A DNA stretch of 43,783 nt from Lachnospiraceae bacterium (GCA_017521985.1 JAFXAZ010000014.1:1-43783), one strand, 5' to 3'. Shown: positions 1-9,407, counted from the first letter of the stretch. The notes: generated by a model not told the origin, from the sequence alone. Numbers and translations are program-made.

Positions 1-823
1 CGGACAGAACTACACCATCAGGGGTCTGAACGTGGAAGGTTCCGAAAACGGCGTTGGCTTCTTCGGTGAGGTCAGAACTGGTACAGTCAAGAACTTTACC
101 ATCTACGGTGAGGTGATCGTGAACGCTGAGGTCGATTACGTTGGCGGTGTCATCGGCTCGATTTGCGGTCTGAATGGAGAAAACGACCTTGAGCGCAACG
201 GTGCGGTCATTCAGAATATCACCTCTTATGTGAATGTTACCGCGAATGCCCACGGCATCGGTATGATCGGCGGCTTTGTGGGATACGCAGACCACCAGAG
301 CCTCATTGAAAAATGCTCTTGGTACGGCACCTTTAATGCAGGCGAGTACCGTGTGGACTCCAGTGCGGGCGGCTTTATCGGTAAGATTCAGGAGAACACC
401 AGTGAAGTGACCATCCGCAACTGCGGCGCCTACGGCACCATCAAGACCAATTACGCAAAGAACAGCTATAATAACACCGCAACCATCTATATGGGCGGTT
501 TCCTGAGCTTCTCCAATACGAATGCAAAGACTACCCTTGAAAACTGCCTGTTTGCAGGTAGGTTTGAGCGCGGTGAAAATCTGACCAACGAGGCTTTTCT
601 TGGCGCATTTGGTACGCTTCGGAGCGTTAAAGCAATCAAGAATTGCTATTACCTCGGTGACGACGGTCTTGCGGCTGTACACAGCGATTCGCCTCTGAAA
701 CCCGGGAGTGACAACGTAGAGATCACAAAGGTAACCGAGGATGATCTCAGGGGCGGCACGGTTACCACTCAGCTGGGTGAGTACTGGGAGCAGGGAGAGG
801 ATTATCCCGTCATCAAGAAATAA
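1..823 (+). CDS. GLUG-like repeat surface protein, C-terminal part (5' truncated by window)
   Basis: The reading frame is open from base 2, so the gene starts before the window; the first in-frame GTG (position 32) is internal. About 273 residues are visible. They contain repeated Gly-rich beta units of the form GGVIG, GGFVGYA, GGFIGKI and GGFLSF, each about 40-50 residues apart and followed by short N/C/Y-rich strands. This matches the GLUG-type repeats of bacterial cell-surface or adhesin-like proteins, which fold as a beta-helix. No sortase motif, membrane segment or cell-wall repeat is seen at the C-terminus, which ends in an acidic stretch before TAA. The codons are GC-richer (many GGC, ATC, ACC) than those of the genes after position 1400, which hints at a different origin. 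The exact function and the N-terminal anchoring are unknown. Confidence 0.6.
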   Translation, partial: GQNYTIRGLNVEGSENGVGFFGEVRTGTVKNFTIYGEVIVNAEVDYVGGVIGSICGLNGENDLERNGAVIQNITSYVNVTANAHGIGMIGGFVGYADHQSLIEKCSWYGTFNAGEYRVDSSAGGFIGKIQENTSEVTIRNCGAYGTIKTNYAKNSYNNTATIYMGGFLSFSNTNAKTTLENCLFAGRFERGENLTNEAFLGAFGTLRSVKAIKNCYYLGDDGLAAVHSDSPLKPGSDNVEITKVTEDDLRGGTVTTQLGEYWEQGEDYPVIKK

Positions 824-852
824 TGTAAATCCCCTATTGGTAAAGGAGAAAC

Positions 853-1074
853 AACAAAAAACTTACAACCATTATTCTTTTCTGCTTGTTAGGCTCTGTT
901 ATCACAAAAGTAAATGTAAATCTGTTTGCAGGTGAAGCCCTTTCTTCTAACATTACCCTCACGCTGGATCCCGATCAGGCAAACGCCGAGGGCGATCTGA
1001 AAGCAACAGCAGGTACAAACGTTGAGTGGGCAGGCTTCACTTGGAAAGAAGTGAAATTCTCTGCAACGGAGTAA
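853..1074 (+). pseudogene. Short exported-protein-like frame without a canonical start codon
   Basis: A strong AGGAG sits at 844-848. From 856 the frame reads KKLTTIILFCLLGSVITK, which looks like the N-terminus of a signal peptide, followed by about 45 Asp/Ala/Thr-rich residues up to TAA at 1074. The codon in the right place for a start (853-855, at normal spacing from the Shine-Dalgarno site) is AAC, not ATG, GTG or TTG. The first usable start, TTG at 886, lies inside the hydrophobic segment and would remove most of the signal. The frame may be a decayed gene, a gene with an altered start, or carry a sequence error. The mature part resembles no family that I recognise. Its composition matches the preceding GLUG gene rather than the following spoVT. 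Confidence 0.35.
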
Positions 1075-1138
1075 AACAACCGAAACTAAATAAAAAGAGG
1101 CTGCGCAGCCCTTTGTACGCACAGACTCAACCAACCCC

Positions 1139-1175
1139 AAAGGCGGTGACGGAAACCTATTCCGCCACCGCCTTT
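1139..1175 (+). terminator. Long hairpin, probable terminator
   Basis: A 15-base left arm (1139-1153) pairs with 1161-1175 with a single mismatch, across a 7-base loop. Only a broken T run follows. A second palindrome, GGCTGCGCAGCC, lies just upstream at 1099-1110, flanked by AAAG and CTTT. Together they close the GC-rich left segment. The remaining bases to spoVT (1176-1430) are AT-rich and show no gene. Confidence 0.5.
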
Positions 1176-1430
1176 CGATATTTCAATTTGAAATTTTAAA
1201 AACAATTGGAAATTCTACTCATAATTTCTACAAAAAGTGTGATACTAACAAAGAACAAAAACAACAACTCGACCCAAGTCCTCCAACCCCTTATGTCCAG
1301 CAAGGACAAACGAAAAAATAGGTAAAATTGGCTTAGGCGAGATGTAATTTGAGCAAATCGATAAATCCTGAAAACCCGCATAAATACTGGGGTTTTTGCA
1401 CATTTTAGAGTAGAGAAAAGGAGTTAAAAT

Positions 1431-1976
1431 ATGAAAGCAACAGGTATTGTACGCCGCATAGATGACCTCGGTCGCATTGTTATTCCAAAGGAAATCAGAA
1501 AAACCTTTCATATAAAAGAAAGCGACCCAATGGAAATTTTTATAAATGGCGAAGGCGAAATTATTTTAAAGAAATATTCTCCGATGGGTGAGATGTCGTC
1601 CTTTGCTAAGCAGTACACAGACAGTCTGGCACAGGCTTCCGGACATATCGCAATTATTACAGACAGGGACACCATAGTGGCAGCATCCGGTGGGATGAAA
1701 GGCTGTGTAGGAAAGCGTGTCAGTAAAGGTCTGGAAGAATGTATGCAGAGCAGAGACCTGGTGGTAGCCTCCAAGGGACAGCGGGGATTTACATCTATTA
1801 CAGATGAAAACAAAGATGACATCAGTGATGTGGCAATCGGCACGATTTTGGCATCCGGGGATGTTGCAGGCAGTGTATGTCTGGTGGGTACAAAGGGACA
1901 TGTAGAGTTTGGCGAAATAGAAAAAAAATTAATACAAACAGCAACCGGTTTTATTGGAAAACAGTTGGAGCTTTAG
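1431..1976 (+). CDS. spoVT: Stage V sporulation protein T (AbrB/SpoVT regulator)
   Basis: This 181-residue protein matches the usual SpoVT length (about 178). Residues 1-50 form the swapped-hairpin AbrB DNA-binding domain, with the signature MKATGIVRRIDDLGRIVIPK. Residues about 60-180 form the GAF-like sensor domain, containing HIAIITDRDTIVAASGG. In Bacillus, SpoVT is a forespore regulator that tunes sigma-G-dependent genes and spore germination. The ATG at 1431 follows AAAAGGAG with normal spacing. The gene stands alone, with a terminator directly behind it. A weak GCATA block at 1378-1382 could belong to a forespore promoter, but the -10 half is poor. Its presence is good evidence that the host sporulates. 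Confidence 0.95.
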   Translation: MKATGIVRRIDDLGRIVIPKEIRKTFHIKESDPMEIFINGEGEIILKKYSPMGEMSSFAKQYTDSLAQASGHIAIITDRDTIVAASGGMKGCVGKRVSKGLEECMQSRDLVVASKGQRGFTSITDENKDDISDVAIGTILASGDVAGSVCLVGTKGHVEFGEIEKKLIQTATGFIGKQLEL

Positions 1977-1983
1977 CAGTGAG

Positions 1984-2013
1984 GCGCAGAATGTCAAATT
2001 CTGCGCTTTATTC
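1984..2013 (+). terminator. Rho-independent terminator after spoVT
   Basis: A perfect 9-bp stem, GCGCAGAAT (1984-1992) with ATTCTGCGC (1998-2006), and a 5-base loop are followed by TTTATTCTTT. It lies 7 bases after the spoVT stop. Confidence 0.85.
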
Positions 2014-2039
2014 TTTAACAAATCTTAAGATTATCTTTA

Positions 2040-2067
2040 TTGACTCTAAAAAAAATAGTTATATAAT
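2040..2067 (+). promoter_or_regulatory. Sigma-A promoter for the LtaS-like/YfhO operon
   Basis: TTGACT (2040-2045) and TATAAT (2062-2067) are separated by 16 bases, 43 bases before the next start codon. The near-consensus hexamers suggest good vegetative expression. Confidence 0.75.
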
Positions 2068-2109
2068 AAATTCATGCACATAAAGGGGAACAAAAAGAGG
2101 ATTTAGACG

Positions 2110-3873
2110 ATGAAGGTTAACTGGAAGAAGATATTACATAGTTTGAGTAGGGTGTTGCCATGGGTGATATTTCCATGTGTCAGCTTTTATTTAATGGAGA
2201 CGTTCCATCATAATCCGTTCGAAAATATGAACGGATATGTTCAGACACTGAATATTATTATTTTTGTGGCAATTGCACTGCTTTTGTGGATGGTGACAGG
2301 CAGTAGAAAGTGGGCACTTCGTATGGAAAGTGTAATTGCACTGATTATTGGTCTGGCAGATTATTATGTTATTGAGTTTCGAGGGGTGCCTATTCTTCCA
2401 TGGGATATTTATTCCATAAAGACGGCGGCAAGTGTAAGTGCAGATTATAGTTATGCACTGGATAGCGCAGCAGTTTGGAGCGTTCTGGCATTTGTGGGGC
2501 TTATTGTGCTGGAAAGCATTGGAAAGGACCATAAGATTGACCGAAAGCTTTGGAGGGTACGTCTGGCAGGCGGTGTGTGTGCTTTTTTGGTGCTGTTTGG
2601 CGAGTACCAGTTACTGAAAAGTCCGGAATTTATTTTGAATATGCGTATTTATGACAAGCTTTTTACGCCGTATTCCATGATTAAGAGAGATGGCATTGCC
2701 CTGGCATTTATGCTGGAATTGCAGTATATGGAGGTAGAGAAGCCGGATAATTACAATGAATCTATGGTGGCAGAGGTTTATGAGGCACTGTCAGAGGATG
2801 TGGTTGTGGCAAAAGAACGTAAGCCAAATATTATCGTGGTGATGAATGAAGCATTTTCCGATCCGGCGGTACTTGGGGATTTTGTGACCAACGAAGATTA
2901 TATGCCGGTGCTACATGGGTTGCAGCAGGGACAGGAAAATACCATTACCGGTATTATGAATGTATCTGTTATGGGGGGTAATACTGCTAATACGGAGTTT
3001 GAGTTTTTAACCGGTTCCACTATGGCCTTCTTGCCGGATGGCAGTGTGCCATATCAGCAGTATATCGATGCTCCGGTAAACAGTATGGCTTCTTATTTGA
3101 AGGAAATGGGCTATAAGACCATTGCTATGCATCCGTATAATGCTACCGGCTGGGAACGAAATATTGCCTACCCTTTTATGGGCTTTGATACATTTTATTC
3201 TCTGAGAAATTTTTATGGTGTTACAAAGGTGCGTGAATATGTGGATGATGACAGTTGCGTGGACCGTATTATCAAGGAATATGAAAAGGCAAAGGAGCCT
3301 TGTTTTATTTTTAATGTGACGATGCAGAATCATAGTCCTTATACAGCGGAGTATGATAATTTCACACCGGATATTACGGTAGAAGGAAGTGATTCCTTCC
3401 AGCTCAGTACTTATTTGTCTTTGGTAAAGCTTAGCGATGCGGCACTGGGCAGGCTGTTAGAATATTTTTCACAGGTAGAAGAGGACACCGTGGTGGTGTT
3501 TTTTGGAGATCATCAGCCTACGGACTCTGTAGTGCGCGATGTTTGGAAGCTTAATGGAGTAGATCCTTATAATTTGACGGAGGAGCAGGAGTGTCTGCGT
3601 TATCAGGTTCCTTTTGTGGTTTGGGCCAATTATGATATTGAGGAGCAGAGCAACGTAATGACCAGTGCCAATTTCTTGGGAGCGCAGGTGTTTGAGTGGT
3701 GCCACATTCCAAACAGTGGTTATCAAAATTATCTTCTGGATCTAAATGAGGAGTTTTCTGCAATTACGGGACGCACAGTCATGGATAAAAATGGAAAATT
3801 TATAGAATTTAAAGAAGTAGAAGATGCCCTTTTAGAGTATAATATGTTACAATATTATAGAATCTTTGGATAA
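2110..3873 (+). CDS. LtaS/MdoB-like phosphoglycerol transferase (sulfatase-fold membrane enzyme)
   Basis: This 587-residue protein has about five hydrophobic segments in residues 10-160 and an extracellular alkaline-phosphatase/sulfatase-fold domain from about residue 238. Typical LTA synthase signatures are seen: NIIVVMNEAF (metal-binding Glu), GNTANTEFEFLTG with Thr292 at the expected nucleophile place, the GWERNIAYPFMGF block and GDHQP near the C-terminus. The family transfers glycerol phosphate from phosphatidylglycerol to teichoic or other polymers on the outer membrane face. The start at 2110 follows AAAGAGG. A YfhO-family gene begins 23 bases downstream, fitting a teichoic-acid synthesis and modification unit. 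The true acceptor (lipoteichoic acid or another envelope glycan) cannot be told from sequence. Confidence 0.85.
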   Translation: MKVNWKKILHSLSRVLPWVIFPCVSFYLMETFHHNPFENMNGYVQTLNIIIFVAIALLLWMVTGSRKWALRMESVIALIIGLADYYVIEFRGVPILPWDIYSIKTAASVSADYSYALDSAAVWSVLAFVGLIVLESIGKDHKIDRKLWRVRLAGGVCAFLVLFGEYQLLKSPEFILNMRIYDKLFTPYSMIKRDGIALAFMLELQYMEVEKPDNYNESMVAEVYEALSEDVVVAKERKPNIIVVMNEAFSDPAVLGDFVTNEDYMPVLHGLQQGQENTITGIMNVSVMGGNTANTEFEFLTGSTMAFLPDGSVPYQQYIDAPVNSMASYLKEMGYKTIAMHPYNATGWERNIAYPFMGFDTFYSLRNFYGVTKVREYVDDDSCVDRIIKEYEKAKEPCFIFNVTMQNHSPYTAEYDNFTPDITVEGSDSFQLSTYLSLVKLSDAALGRLLEYFSQVEEDTVVVFFGDHQPTDSVVRDVWKLNGVDPYNLTEEQECLRYQVPFVVWANYDIEEQSNVMTSANFLGAQVFEWCHIPNSGYQNYLLDLNEEFSAITGRTVMDKNGKFIEFKEVEDALLEYNMLQYYRIFG

Positions 3874-3896
3874 TACAAATTCTACGGAGTAAATAT

Positions 3897-6431
3897 ATGA
3901 AATTAACAAAAAGAGAACATTATACCTATACTTTTTCCTATTGGCATGCGTTTGCAGTTCCATTGCTTGTAATGGTTGCGGGCTGTATCGGAAGCGGTAT
4001 CTTTCCGTTTGGTAATCAGAGCTTTTTAAGAAACGATTTATACAATCAATATATGCCTTTTTTTCAGGCATTGCATGATAGAATCTGGCAAGGCGAGGGC
4101 CTGTCCTACAGTTTTGAACTGGGGCTGGGCTCTGGCTTTGCCGCACTTTATGGGTATTATTTGTCCAGTCCGGTAAATTGGCTGGTGGCACTTTGTCCAC
4201 GCCCACTTATTGCAGAATTTATTACCATTGTTATTTTGGTGAAAATCGGCCTGTCTGGCATGAGTTTTGCTTATTATTTACGCAAGCATTTTGGCAAAGA
4301 CAATATGGGGTTGGTATTTTTCTCAAGTGCATATGCCCTGAGTGGCTTCATGGCGGCATATCAGTGGAATATTATGTGGCTGGATGTTGTGGTTCTGGCA
4401 CCGCTTGTACTGTGGGCGATGGAAGAACTGGTGGAAAAGGGAACGGGCTGGAAGTATGGTTTGCTTTTGGCATGCTCTATTTTTACTAATTTTTATTTGA
4501 GTATTATGCTTTGCATCTTTTTGGTGCTGTATTTTTTGTCGCTGATTATTTGGAAGCCGTGGCGTGTAGTATGGCGCAGAAGTTTTCAATTTGGTTTGTA
4601 TTCTTTGCTGGGCGGCGGTATGACCGGAGTACTGCTTATTCCGGTATATTTTGCATTGAGTGGTACGGAGTTTCATGAATTTAATTTTCCGAACCAGTTC
4701 AAGTGGTATATGAATGGCTTGGAAGTGCTTAGTAGACATTGTATTGGCGTGTCTATGAAGGTTCAGGCAGACCACTGGCCGAATATTTACTGCGGTGTAG
4801 CATTCTTTTTCCTGGTGCCGTTGTTTTTGTTTAACCGTAGGATTTGCTGGAAGCACAAGCTTACCAAGTTTGCGTTGGCGGCCTTTTTCCTGGCTAGCTT
4901 TTCCTGCAATGTGTTAGATTTTATCTGGCATGGACTGAATTATCCGGACAGCCTTCCGGGCAGACAATCCTATTTATATACCTGGCTGTTATTGGTGATG
5001 GGGTATGAAGTGTATCTGAAGCTCCGCTATGTTCGCCTGTGGCAGGTGATTGTTTCGGCTGTCTTAGGCTATGGCGTTGTGATTTCTGCATGGGTATTTA
5101 CGGATGTGGAAGGTACGGACGTCTGGACGTATGTGTTGACATTGGTATTTTTGACTTTGTATTTTACTCTTTTTGTTTTACGTTGCTTGTGGAAAAAACC
5201 GGGCTTTAGAAGAGGCATTCGGGCAAAGAAGGTTGCGCCATTGTTTCAGAATCGCTATTTGGGCGTGCAGGGTCTGGTGCTTGTGCTGGTGGTAGTGGAG
5301 CTGGCGTGCAACACGTATATGACCAGTATCCGTACCGTAAATCGTACCAGCTATATGCGGCATTTTCGTAATGCAGAGAACGCGTTGGACTGGATGAAGG
5401 CAGAGGATGAAGGGCTGTACCGCACGGAGATTTTTGAACGTCTGACCAAAAACGACAGTATGATGTGGGATATAAAAACGGCTACGGTATTTTCCTCCAC
5501 GGCTAATGCCGGAATTGTAGATTTATATAAATCGCTGGGGCTTGGAACGACACGTGTGTCATATTGGTATCAGGGTGCTACACCTCTTGTAAGCGCCATG
5601 CTTGGCGTGAAGTATATGGTCGGTAAGGATGACACCATGGACAATGCTTTGTACGATTTGGTATATTCGGATGAGACCGGATATTTATACCGGTGTAATT
5701 ATGCGTTGCCAATGGGGTATGTACTGGATGCAGAAATAGAAGAAAATTGGAATATATCTTCTTATAATCCGGTGAAGGCGCAGAATAAGTTGTGTCGCCT
5801 CCTTGGTGCCGGCGGTGATTTACTGGTGCCGATAAAGAGTACCAAAGTGGATGAGCAAAATTACACGCTTGAAGCGGAAGAAAATTGCTATGTGTATGTA
5901 TACTTGGGCAATAATGGATTGTCGGAAGTGGAAATGACGGTAGGGGATAGGAATAAGAAATTTACTCAGGTATCCTTTGACTATTTGCTGGATTTGGGCT
6001 ATTTAGCAGGAGGCGAAGAGGCTTCGCTTAAGACAGTGAAGGAAGACCAGAAGTTCAAGACTTTTAAGGCGTATAAGTTGAACTTAGAGGTATTGGAGGA
6101 AACCATCGACATTTTGTCGCGCTCTACGTTAAATATCACCAAGCACAAAGATGGTTACGTGAAAGGTGATATTACGCTGGAAGAAGCCGGAAAACTGGTG
6201 TTTTCTATTCCGGTGGAAAAAGGATGGACCCTTTATGTAAATGGCCAGGAAATGCCGTTAGAGTCCTTTAAGGATGCGTTGTTAGCGGTAACACTGGAAG
6301 CAGGTACGTATCAAATCGAATTAGAATTTAGGACACCTGGCGTTGGTGTGGGGCTTGTACTGAGTGCAGTGTGCATAGTGCTATTTGCATTATGCTGGTA
6401 TATAGAGACAAAAAGGAAGGTGTGGCGATGA
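3897..6431 (+). CDS. YfhO-family polytopic membrane protein, copy 1
   Basis: This 844-residue membrane protein has about 12 hydrophobic segments up to residue 480, a soluble extracellular part (about 490-810) and a final membrane helix before a KRKVWR tail. The early motif FLRNDLYNQYMPFF is characteristic of YfhO proteins. In Bacillus and Listeria, YfhO-type proteins act with undecaprenyl-phosphate sugar transferases in glycosylating lipoteichoic acid, so this one is probably a GT-C-like glycosyltransferase. The gene follows the LtaS-like gene in one operon (23-base gap, ACGGAG before the ATG). A close paralogue lies at 9472-11991. No CsbB-type partner is visible in the window. The stop codon lies inside the bidirectional terminator shared with trkH. 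Confidence 0.85.
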   Translation: MKLTKREHYTYTFSYWHAFAVPLLVMVAGCIGSGIFPFGNQSFLRNDLYNQYMPFFQALHDRIWQGEGLSYSFELGLGSGFAALYGYYLSSPVNWLVALCPRPLIAEFITIVILVKIGLSGMSFAYYLRKHFGKDNMGLVFFSSAYALSGFMAAYQWNIMWLDVVVLAPLVLWAMEELVEKGTGWKYGLLLACSIFTNFYLSIMLCIFLVLYFLSLIIWKPWRVVWRRSFQFGLYSLLGGGMTGVLLIPVYFALSGTEFHEFNFPNQFKWYMNGLEVLSRHCIGVSMKVQADHWPNIYCGVAFFFLVPLFLFNRRICWKHKLTKFALAAFFLASFSCNVLDFIWHGLNYPDSLPGRQSYLYTWLLLVMGYEVYLKLRYVRLWQVIVSAVLGYGVVISAWVFTDVEGTDVWTYVLTLVFLTLYFTLFVLRCLWKKPGFRRGIRAKKVAPLFQNRYLGVQGLVLVLVVVELACNTYMTSIRTVNRTSYMRHFRNAENALDWMKAEDEGLYRTEIFERLTKNDSMMWDIKTATVFSSTANAGIVDLYKSLGLGTTRVSYWYQGATPLVSAMLGVKYMVGKDDTMDNALYDLVYSDETGYLYRCNYALPMGYVLDAEIEENWNISSYNPVKAQNKLCRLLGAGGDLLVPIKSTKVDEQNYTLEAEENCYVYVYLGNNGLSEVEMTVGDRNKKFTQVSFDYLLDLGYLAGGEEASLKTVKEDQKFKTFKAYKLNLEVLEETIDILSRSTLNITKHKDGYVKGDITLEEAGKLVFSIPVEKGWTLYVNGQEMPLESFKDALLAVTLEAGTYQIELEFRTPGVGVGLVLSAVCIVLFALCWYIETKRKVWR

Positions 6432-6448
6432 ACCATACCTTCCTTTTT
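6410..6448. terminator. Bidirectional terminator between yfhO-1 and trkH
   Basis: A 12-bp perfect stem (6410-6421 with 6437-6448) has A5 on its left side and T5 on its right, and an inner extension GTGG/CCAT adds four more pairs. It overlaps the yfhO-1 stop codon, so it can serve both convergent genes. Confidence 0.85.
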
Positions 6449-6458
6449 GTATAATACA

Positions 6459-7922
6459 TTATTTTTGTTTACGTTTTTGTCTAAGATAATCCCGCCAAAT
6501 AGTTGGATGGAATAGTAAGAGCAGTGGGAAAAGCTCTAATCGTCCTGCCAACATATCAAAAATTAAAACATATTTGCTAAAATTAGAGAAAAATCCAAAA
6601 TTAGCCGTCGGACCAACTAATTCTAAACCGGGACCGATATTGTTAATCGTTGCGGCGACTGCGGTAAAGTTTGTTACAAAGTCTTTACCTTCAAAGGAAA
6701 TTAACAGTACAGATGCACAAAAAACAATAACAAAGGTAATACAATAAACATTGATAGAACGAACTACATCATGTTCTACAGGTTTGCCATCTAATTGAAT
6801 TTTTTTGATGCTGCGTGGATGCATATAGGAATGCAGTTCTTTACCTACGGTCTTGAGTAAAACTACAAAGCGGGAAACCTTAATACCGCCGCCTGTACTT
6901 CCGGCGCAGGCACCAATAAACATCAGAAGAATCAAAATAGTTTTGCTGGTTTGTGGCCACAGGTTAAAGTCTAAAGTGGAAAAACCAGTAGTAGTTATAA
7001 TAGAGCCAACTTGAAATGCCGCATGAGTCAAGGCCTCAAAAGCACCGGAAAACATATCGAAGATATCAATAAAGATAATCGCAATTGCACTTAAAATGAT
7101 TAAAAAGTAATAGCGAACTTCTTCCATAGCAAATGCTTTACTAAACTGTCTAAATAATATGAAGTAGTAAGCATTGAAGTTGACACCAAACAATATCATA
7201 AAGATGGTGACAACCCATTGGATGTAAGGAGAGTAGGAGGCTATGCTGGAATTTAAGACACCAAAGCCACCGGTACCGGCCGTACCGAATGCGGTGCACA
7301 GTGCTTCAAATAAGGGCATGCCACCGGTCAAAAGAAGTAAGACCATAGTCAGAGTCATTACAAAGTAAATAGCATATAAAATCCTTGCAGTCAGTTTCAT
7401 TTTCGGTACCAGTTTGCCTACGGAAGGTCCCGGGCTTTCTGCTCGCATCAGGTTGATGTTGGAGCCACCGCTTAAAGGTACAATGGCAAGCAAAAACACC
7501 AGTACCCCCATACCGCCAATCCAATGGGTGAAGCTACGCCAAAATAGACTGCAGTGAGAAAGTGCTTCTATGTCGCTTAAAATGCTGGCACCGGTAGTAG
7601 TAAAACCGGATACCGTTTCAAATAAAGCGTCTGTAAAAAATGGAATCTCGCCGCTGATACAAAATGGCAGTGCGCCAAAAACACTGAGTAAAATCCAACT
7701 TAAAGCAGTAGTGATACAGCCTTCTTTTAAATAGAAAGTATGACTGGTTGGTTTTTGGTAAGTCATTAATGTGCCAAGCATAATGCTAAGCAGTGCCGTG
7801 CCAAGAAAAGCGAGACCGCTTAATTCACCATATATGAGTGCTACGACACAAGGGAGGAACATGAACAAACCTTCAAGTCTGAGAACTTGTCCTAACACGT
7901 AACGAATAATTGAAGTATTCAT
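6459..7922 (-). CDS. trkH: TrkH-family potassium uptake channel subunit
   Basis: This 487-residue integral membrane protein has the repeated helix-pore-helix plan of TrkH/KtrB. Recognisable pore-region segments are ETVSGFTTTGAS, TAFGTAGTGGFG, ITTTGFSTLD and the GACAGSTGGGIKVSR stretch. It forms the K+-conducting dimer gated by the cytosolic TrkA ring. The start at 7922 is preceded by AGGAGG five bases upstream. It lies 12 bases downstream of trkA on the same strand, so the two are co-transcribed. The length is normal for the family (about 480). Confidence 0.93.
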   Translation of the reverse strand: MNTSIIRYVLGQVLRLEGLFMFLPCVVALIYGELSGLAFLGTALLSIMLGTLMTYQKPTSHTFYLKEGCITTALSWILLSVFGALPFCISGEIPFFTDALFETVSGFTTTGASILSDIEALSHCSLFWRSFTHWIGGMGVLVFLLAIVPLSGGSNINLMRAESPGPSVGKLVPKMKLTARILYAIYFVMTLTMVLLLLTGGMPLFEALCTAFGTAGTGGFGVLNSSIASYSPYIQWVVTIFMILFGVNFNAYYFILFRQFSKAFAMEEVRYYFLIILSAIAIIFIDIFDMFSGAFEALTHAAFQVGSIITTTGFSTLDFNLWPQTSKTILILLMFIGACAGSTGGGIKVSRFVVLLKTVGKELHSYMHPRSIKKIQLDGKPVEHDVVRSINVYCITFVIVFCASVLLISFEGKDFVTNFTAVAATINNIGPGLELVGPTANFGFFSNFSKYVLIFDMLAGRLELFPLLLLFHPTIWRDYLRQKRKQK

Positions 7923-7934
7923 GGGAACCTCCTG

Positions 7935-9323
7935 TTAAGCTAAAATATCCTGAATATCAGTAAAGCCTGCGTGTGTGGTTACAATGATAGCAGTGTCCCC
8001 ACGCTTGATGCAGTCTTGGCCGGATGGAATAATGATAGCTCCATCGCGACTTATACAGGAAATTAGAATGTTACTCTTAATTTTTAAGTCCTTTAAAGGA
8101 ATGTTTGTAACCGGAGAATCGTGCTCTACTTTAAATTCAATAGCTTCTACCCGATGGTCAAACATATGATACAGTGTCTCAATATTACTGTTCATGGAGT
8201 CTGTTTTGGCACGTACATATGCAATAATAGCCTCAGATGTAATATAGCGTGGATAAATCACACTGCCTAAGTCCAGGCTGCTAACTACATTATTAAAATT
8301 AATGCGGTTAATCTTGGTAATAACTTTAGCGTTAGAGTTTTGCTTTGCAAAAAGCGTTAAAAGAATATTTTCCTCATCAATACCCGTCAGAGGGATAAAG
8401 CTTTCAATATGGCGAATGCCTTCTTCTAAAAGTAAATCTTGGTCTGTTCCGTCACCGTTAATGATAATTGCGTCCGGAAGTAAAATAGAAAGCTCTTCGC
8501 AACGGGTGCGGTCTTTTTCGATAATCTTTACTTCAATACCCATATGAAGTAATTGGTAAGCAAGGTAATAAGTTCCCTTTCCGCCGCCTATAATCATCGC
8601 ATTGCGCACTTGATTGATCTCAAAACCGATTCTTTCAAAAAAATCGCGGGAGTCGTCACGGGAGGATACAAAGCTTACGATGTCGTCATGCTTTAAGACA
8701 AAATGTCCCTTTGGAATAAATACCTCCCCTCCGCGTTCCACGGCACACATCAGAATATTATTGGTAATATTGCTGCCTAACTCTGCAACCGTAAGACCAT
8801 CCAATATGTTACCCGTTGGAATTTTAAATTTAATCATTTCGGCTTGACCGTGTGCAAAGGAGTTGACCTCCAGTGCGGTTGGAAGGCCGAGAATGCGCGC
8901 AGCTTCGTTGGCTGCTTCTAATTCCGGATTGATAATCATGGCAAGTCCAAGCTTTTCTCGCAGGTAATTTACTTCCTTACTATAGTCCGGGGTACGCACA
9001 CGGGCAATGGCGGCACAACGACCCACCTGTCTGGCAAGGGTACAGCACAATAAATTCAATTCGTCGGAATCGGTAACGGCAATAAGCAGGTCTGCCTGTT
9101 CGATGCCTGCTTCCATCTGAACGCTGTAGCTGGCACCATTGCCTGTCAGACCCATAACGTCATATGTATTGGTAATTTCCTGAATTCGCTGAGAATTACG
9201 GTCGATAACAGTGATGTCATGTCCTTCCTTGGAAAGTTGCTCTATAATAGCGGCACCAACTTTGCCACAGCCTACCAAAATAATATGTAAGCCGGGTTTG
9301 GCTACCTGAGATTTAAATAACAT
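7935..9323 (-). CDS. trkA: TrkA potassium channel regulatory protein (double RCK)
   Basis: This 462-residue cytosolic protein holds two tandem RCK units. The first nucleotide-binding fold begins with HIILVGCGKVGAAII and an acidic VIDRN strand end; the second begins with AMIIGGGKGTYYLAYQ and IIEKDR. Each is followed by a TrkA-C domain. The family binds NAD(H) or nucleotides and gates TrkH. I chose the ATG at 9323 because GGAGGG lies 8 bases upstream of it; an in-frame ATG at 9341 lies before that Shine-Dalgarno site and is poorer. The gene is divergent from yfhO copy 2 and is followed by trkH. Confidence 0.92.
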   Translation of the reverse strand: MLFKSQVAKPGLHIILVGCGKVGAAIIEQLSKEGHDITVIDRNSQRIQEITNTYDVMGLTGNGASYSVQMEAGIEQADLLIAVTDSDELNLLCCTLARQVGRCAAIARVRTPDYSKEVNYLREKLGLAMIINPELEAANEAARILGLPTALEVNSFAHGQAEMIKFKIPTGNILDGLTVAELGSNITNNILMCAVERGGEVFIPKGHFVLKHDDIVSFVSSRDDSRDFFERIGFEINQVRNAMIIGGGKGTYYLAYQLLHMGIEVKIIEKDRTRCEELSILLPDAIIINGDGTDQDLLLEEGIRHIESFIPLTGIDEENILLTLFAKQNSNAKVITKINRINFNNVVSSLDLGSVIYPRYITSEAIIAYVRAKTDSMNSNIETLYHMFDHRVEAIEFKVEHDSPVTNIPLKDLKIKSNILISCISRDGAIIIPSGQDCIKRGDTAIIVTTHAGFTDIQDILA

Positions 9324-9407
9324 GAATATGCCCTCCTGCATATTAAAATAAAGTTACTTCCATTTTACTCTTTTTGCACAAAAAAAGATAGTGTAATGTA
9401 AGAAAAT

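Noticed and set aside
741-935. 64-codon frame overlapping the end of the GLUG gene
   Set aside because: Overlaps a well-supported gene in another frame and runs across its stop; no start support.
1378-1406. Sigma-F/G type promoter before spoVT
   Set aside because: Only the GCATA half fits; the -10 half does not match the expected pattern well enough to list as a feature.
4323-4856. Long antisense frame (177 codons) inside yfhO copy 1
   Set aside because: A shadow of the biased plus-strand codons; the translation is Gln/His/Lys-rich with no recognisable domain.
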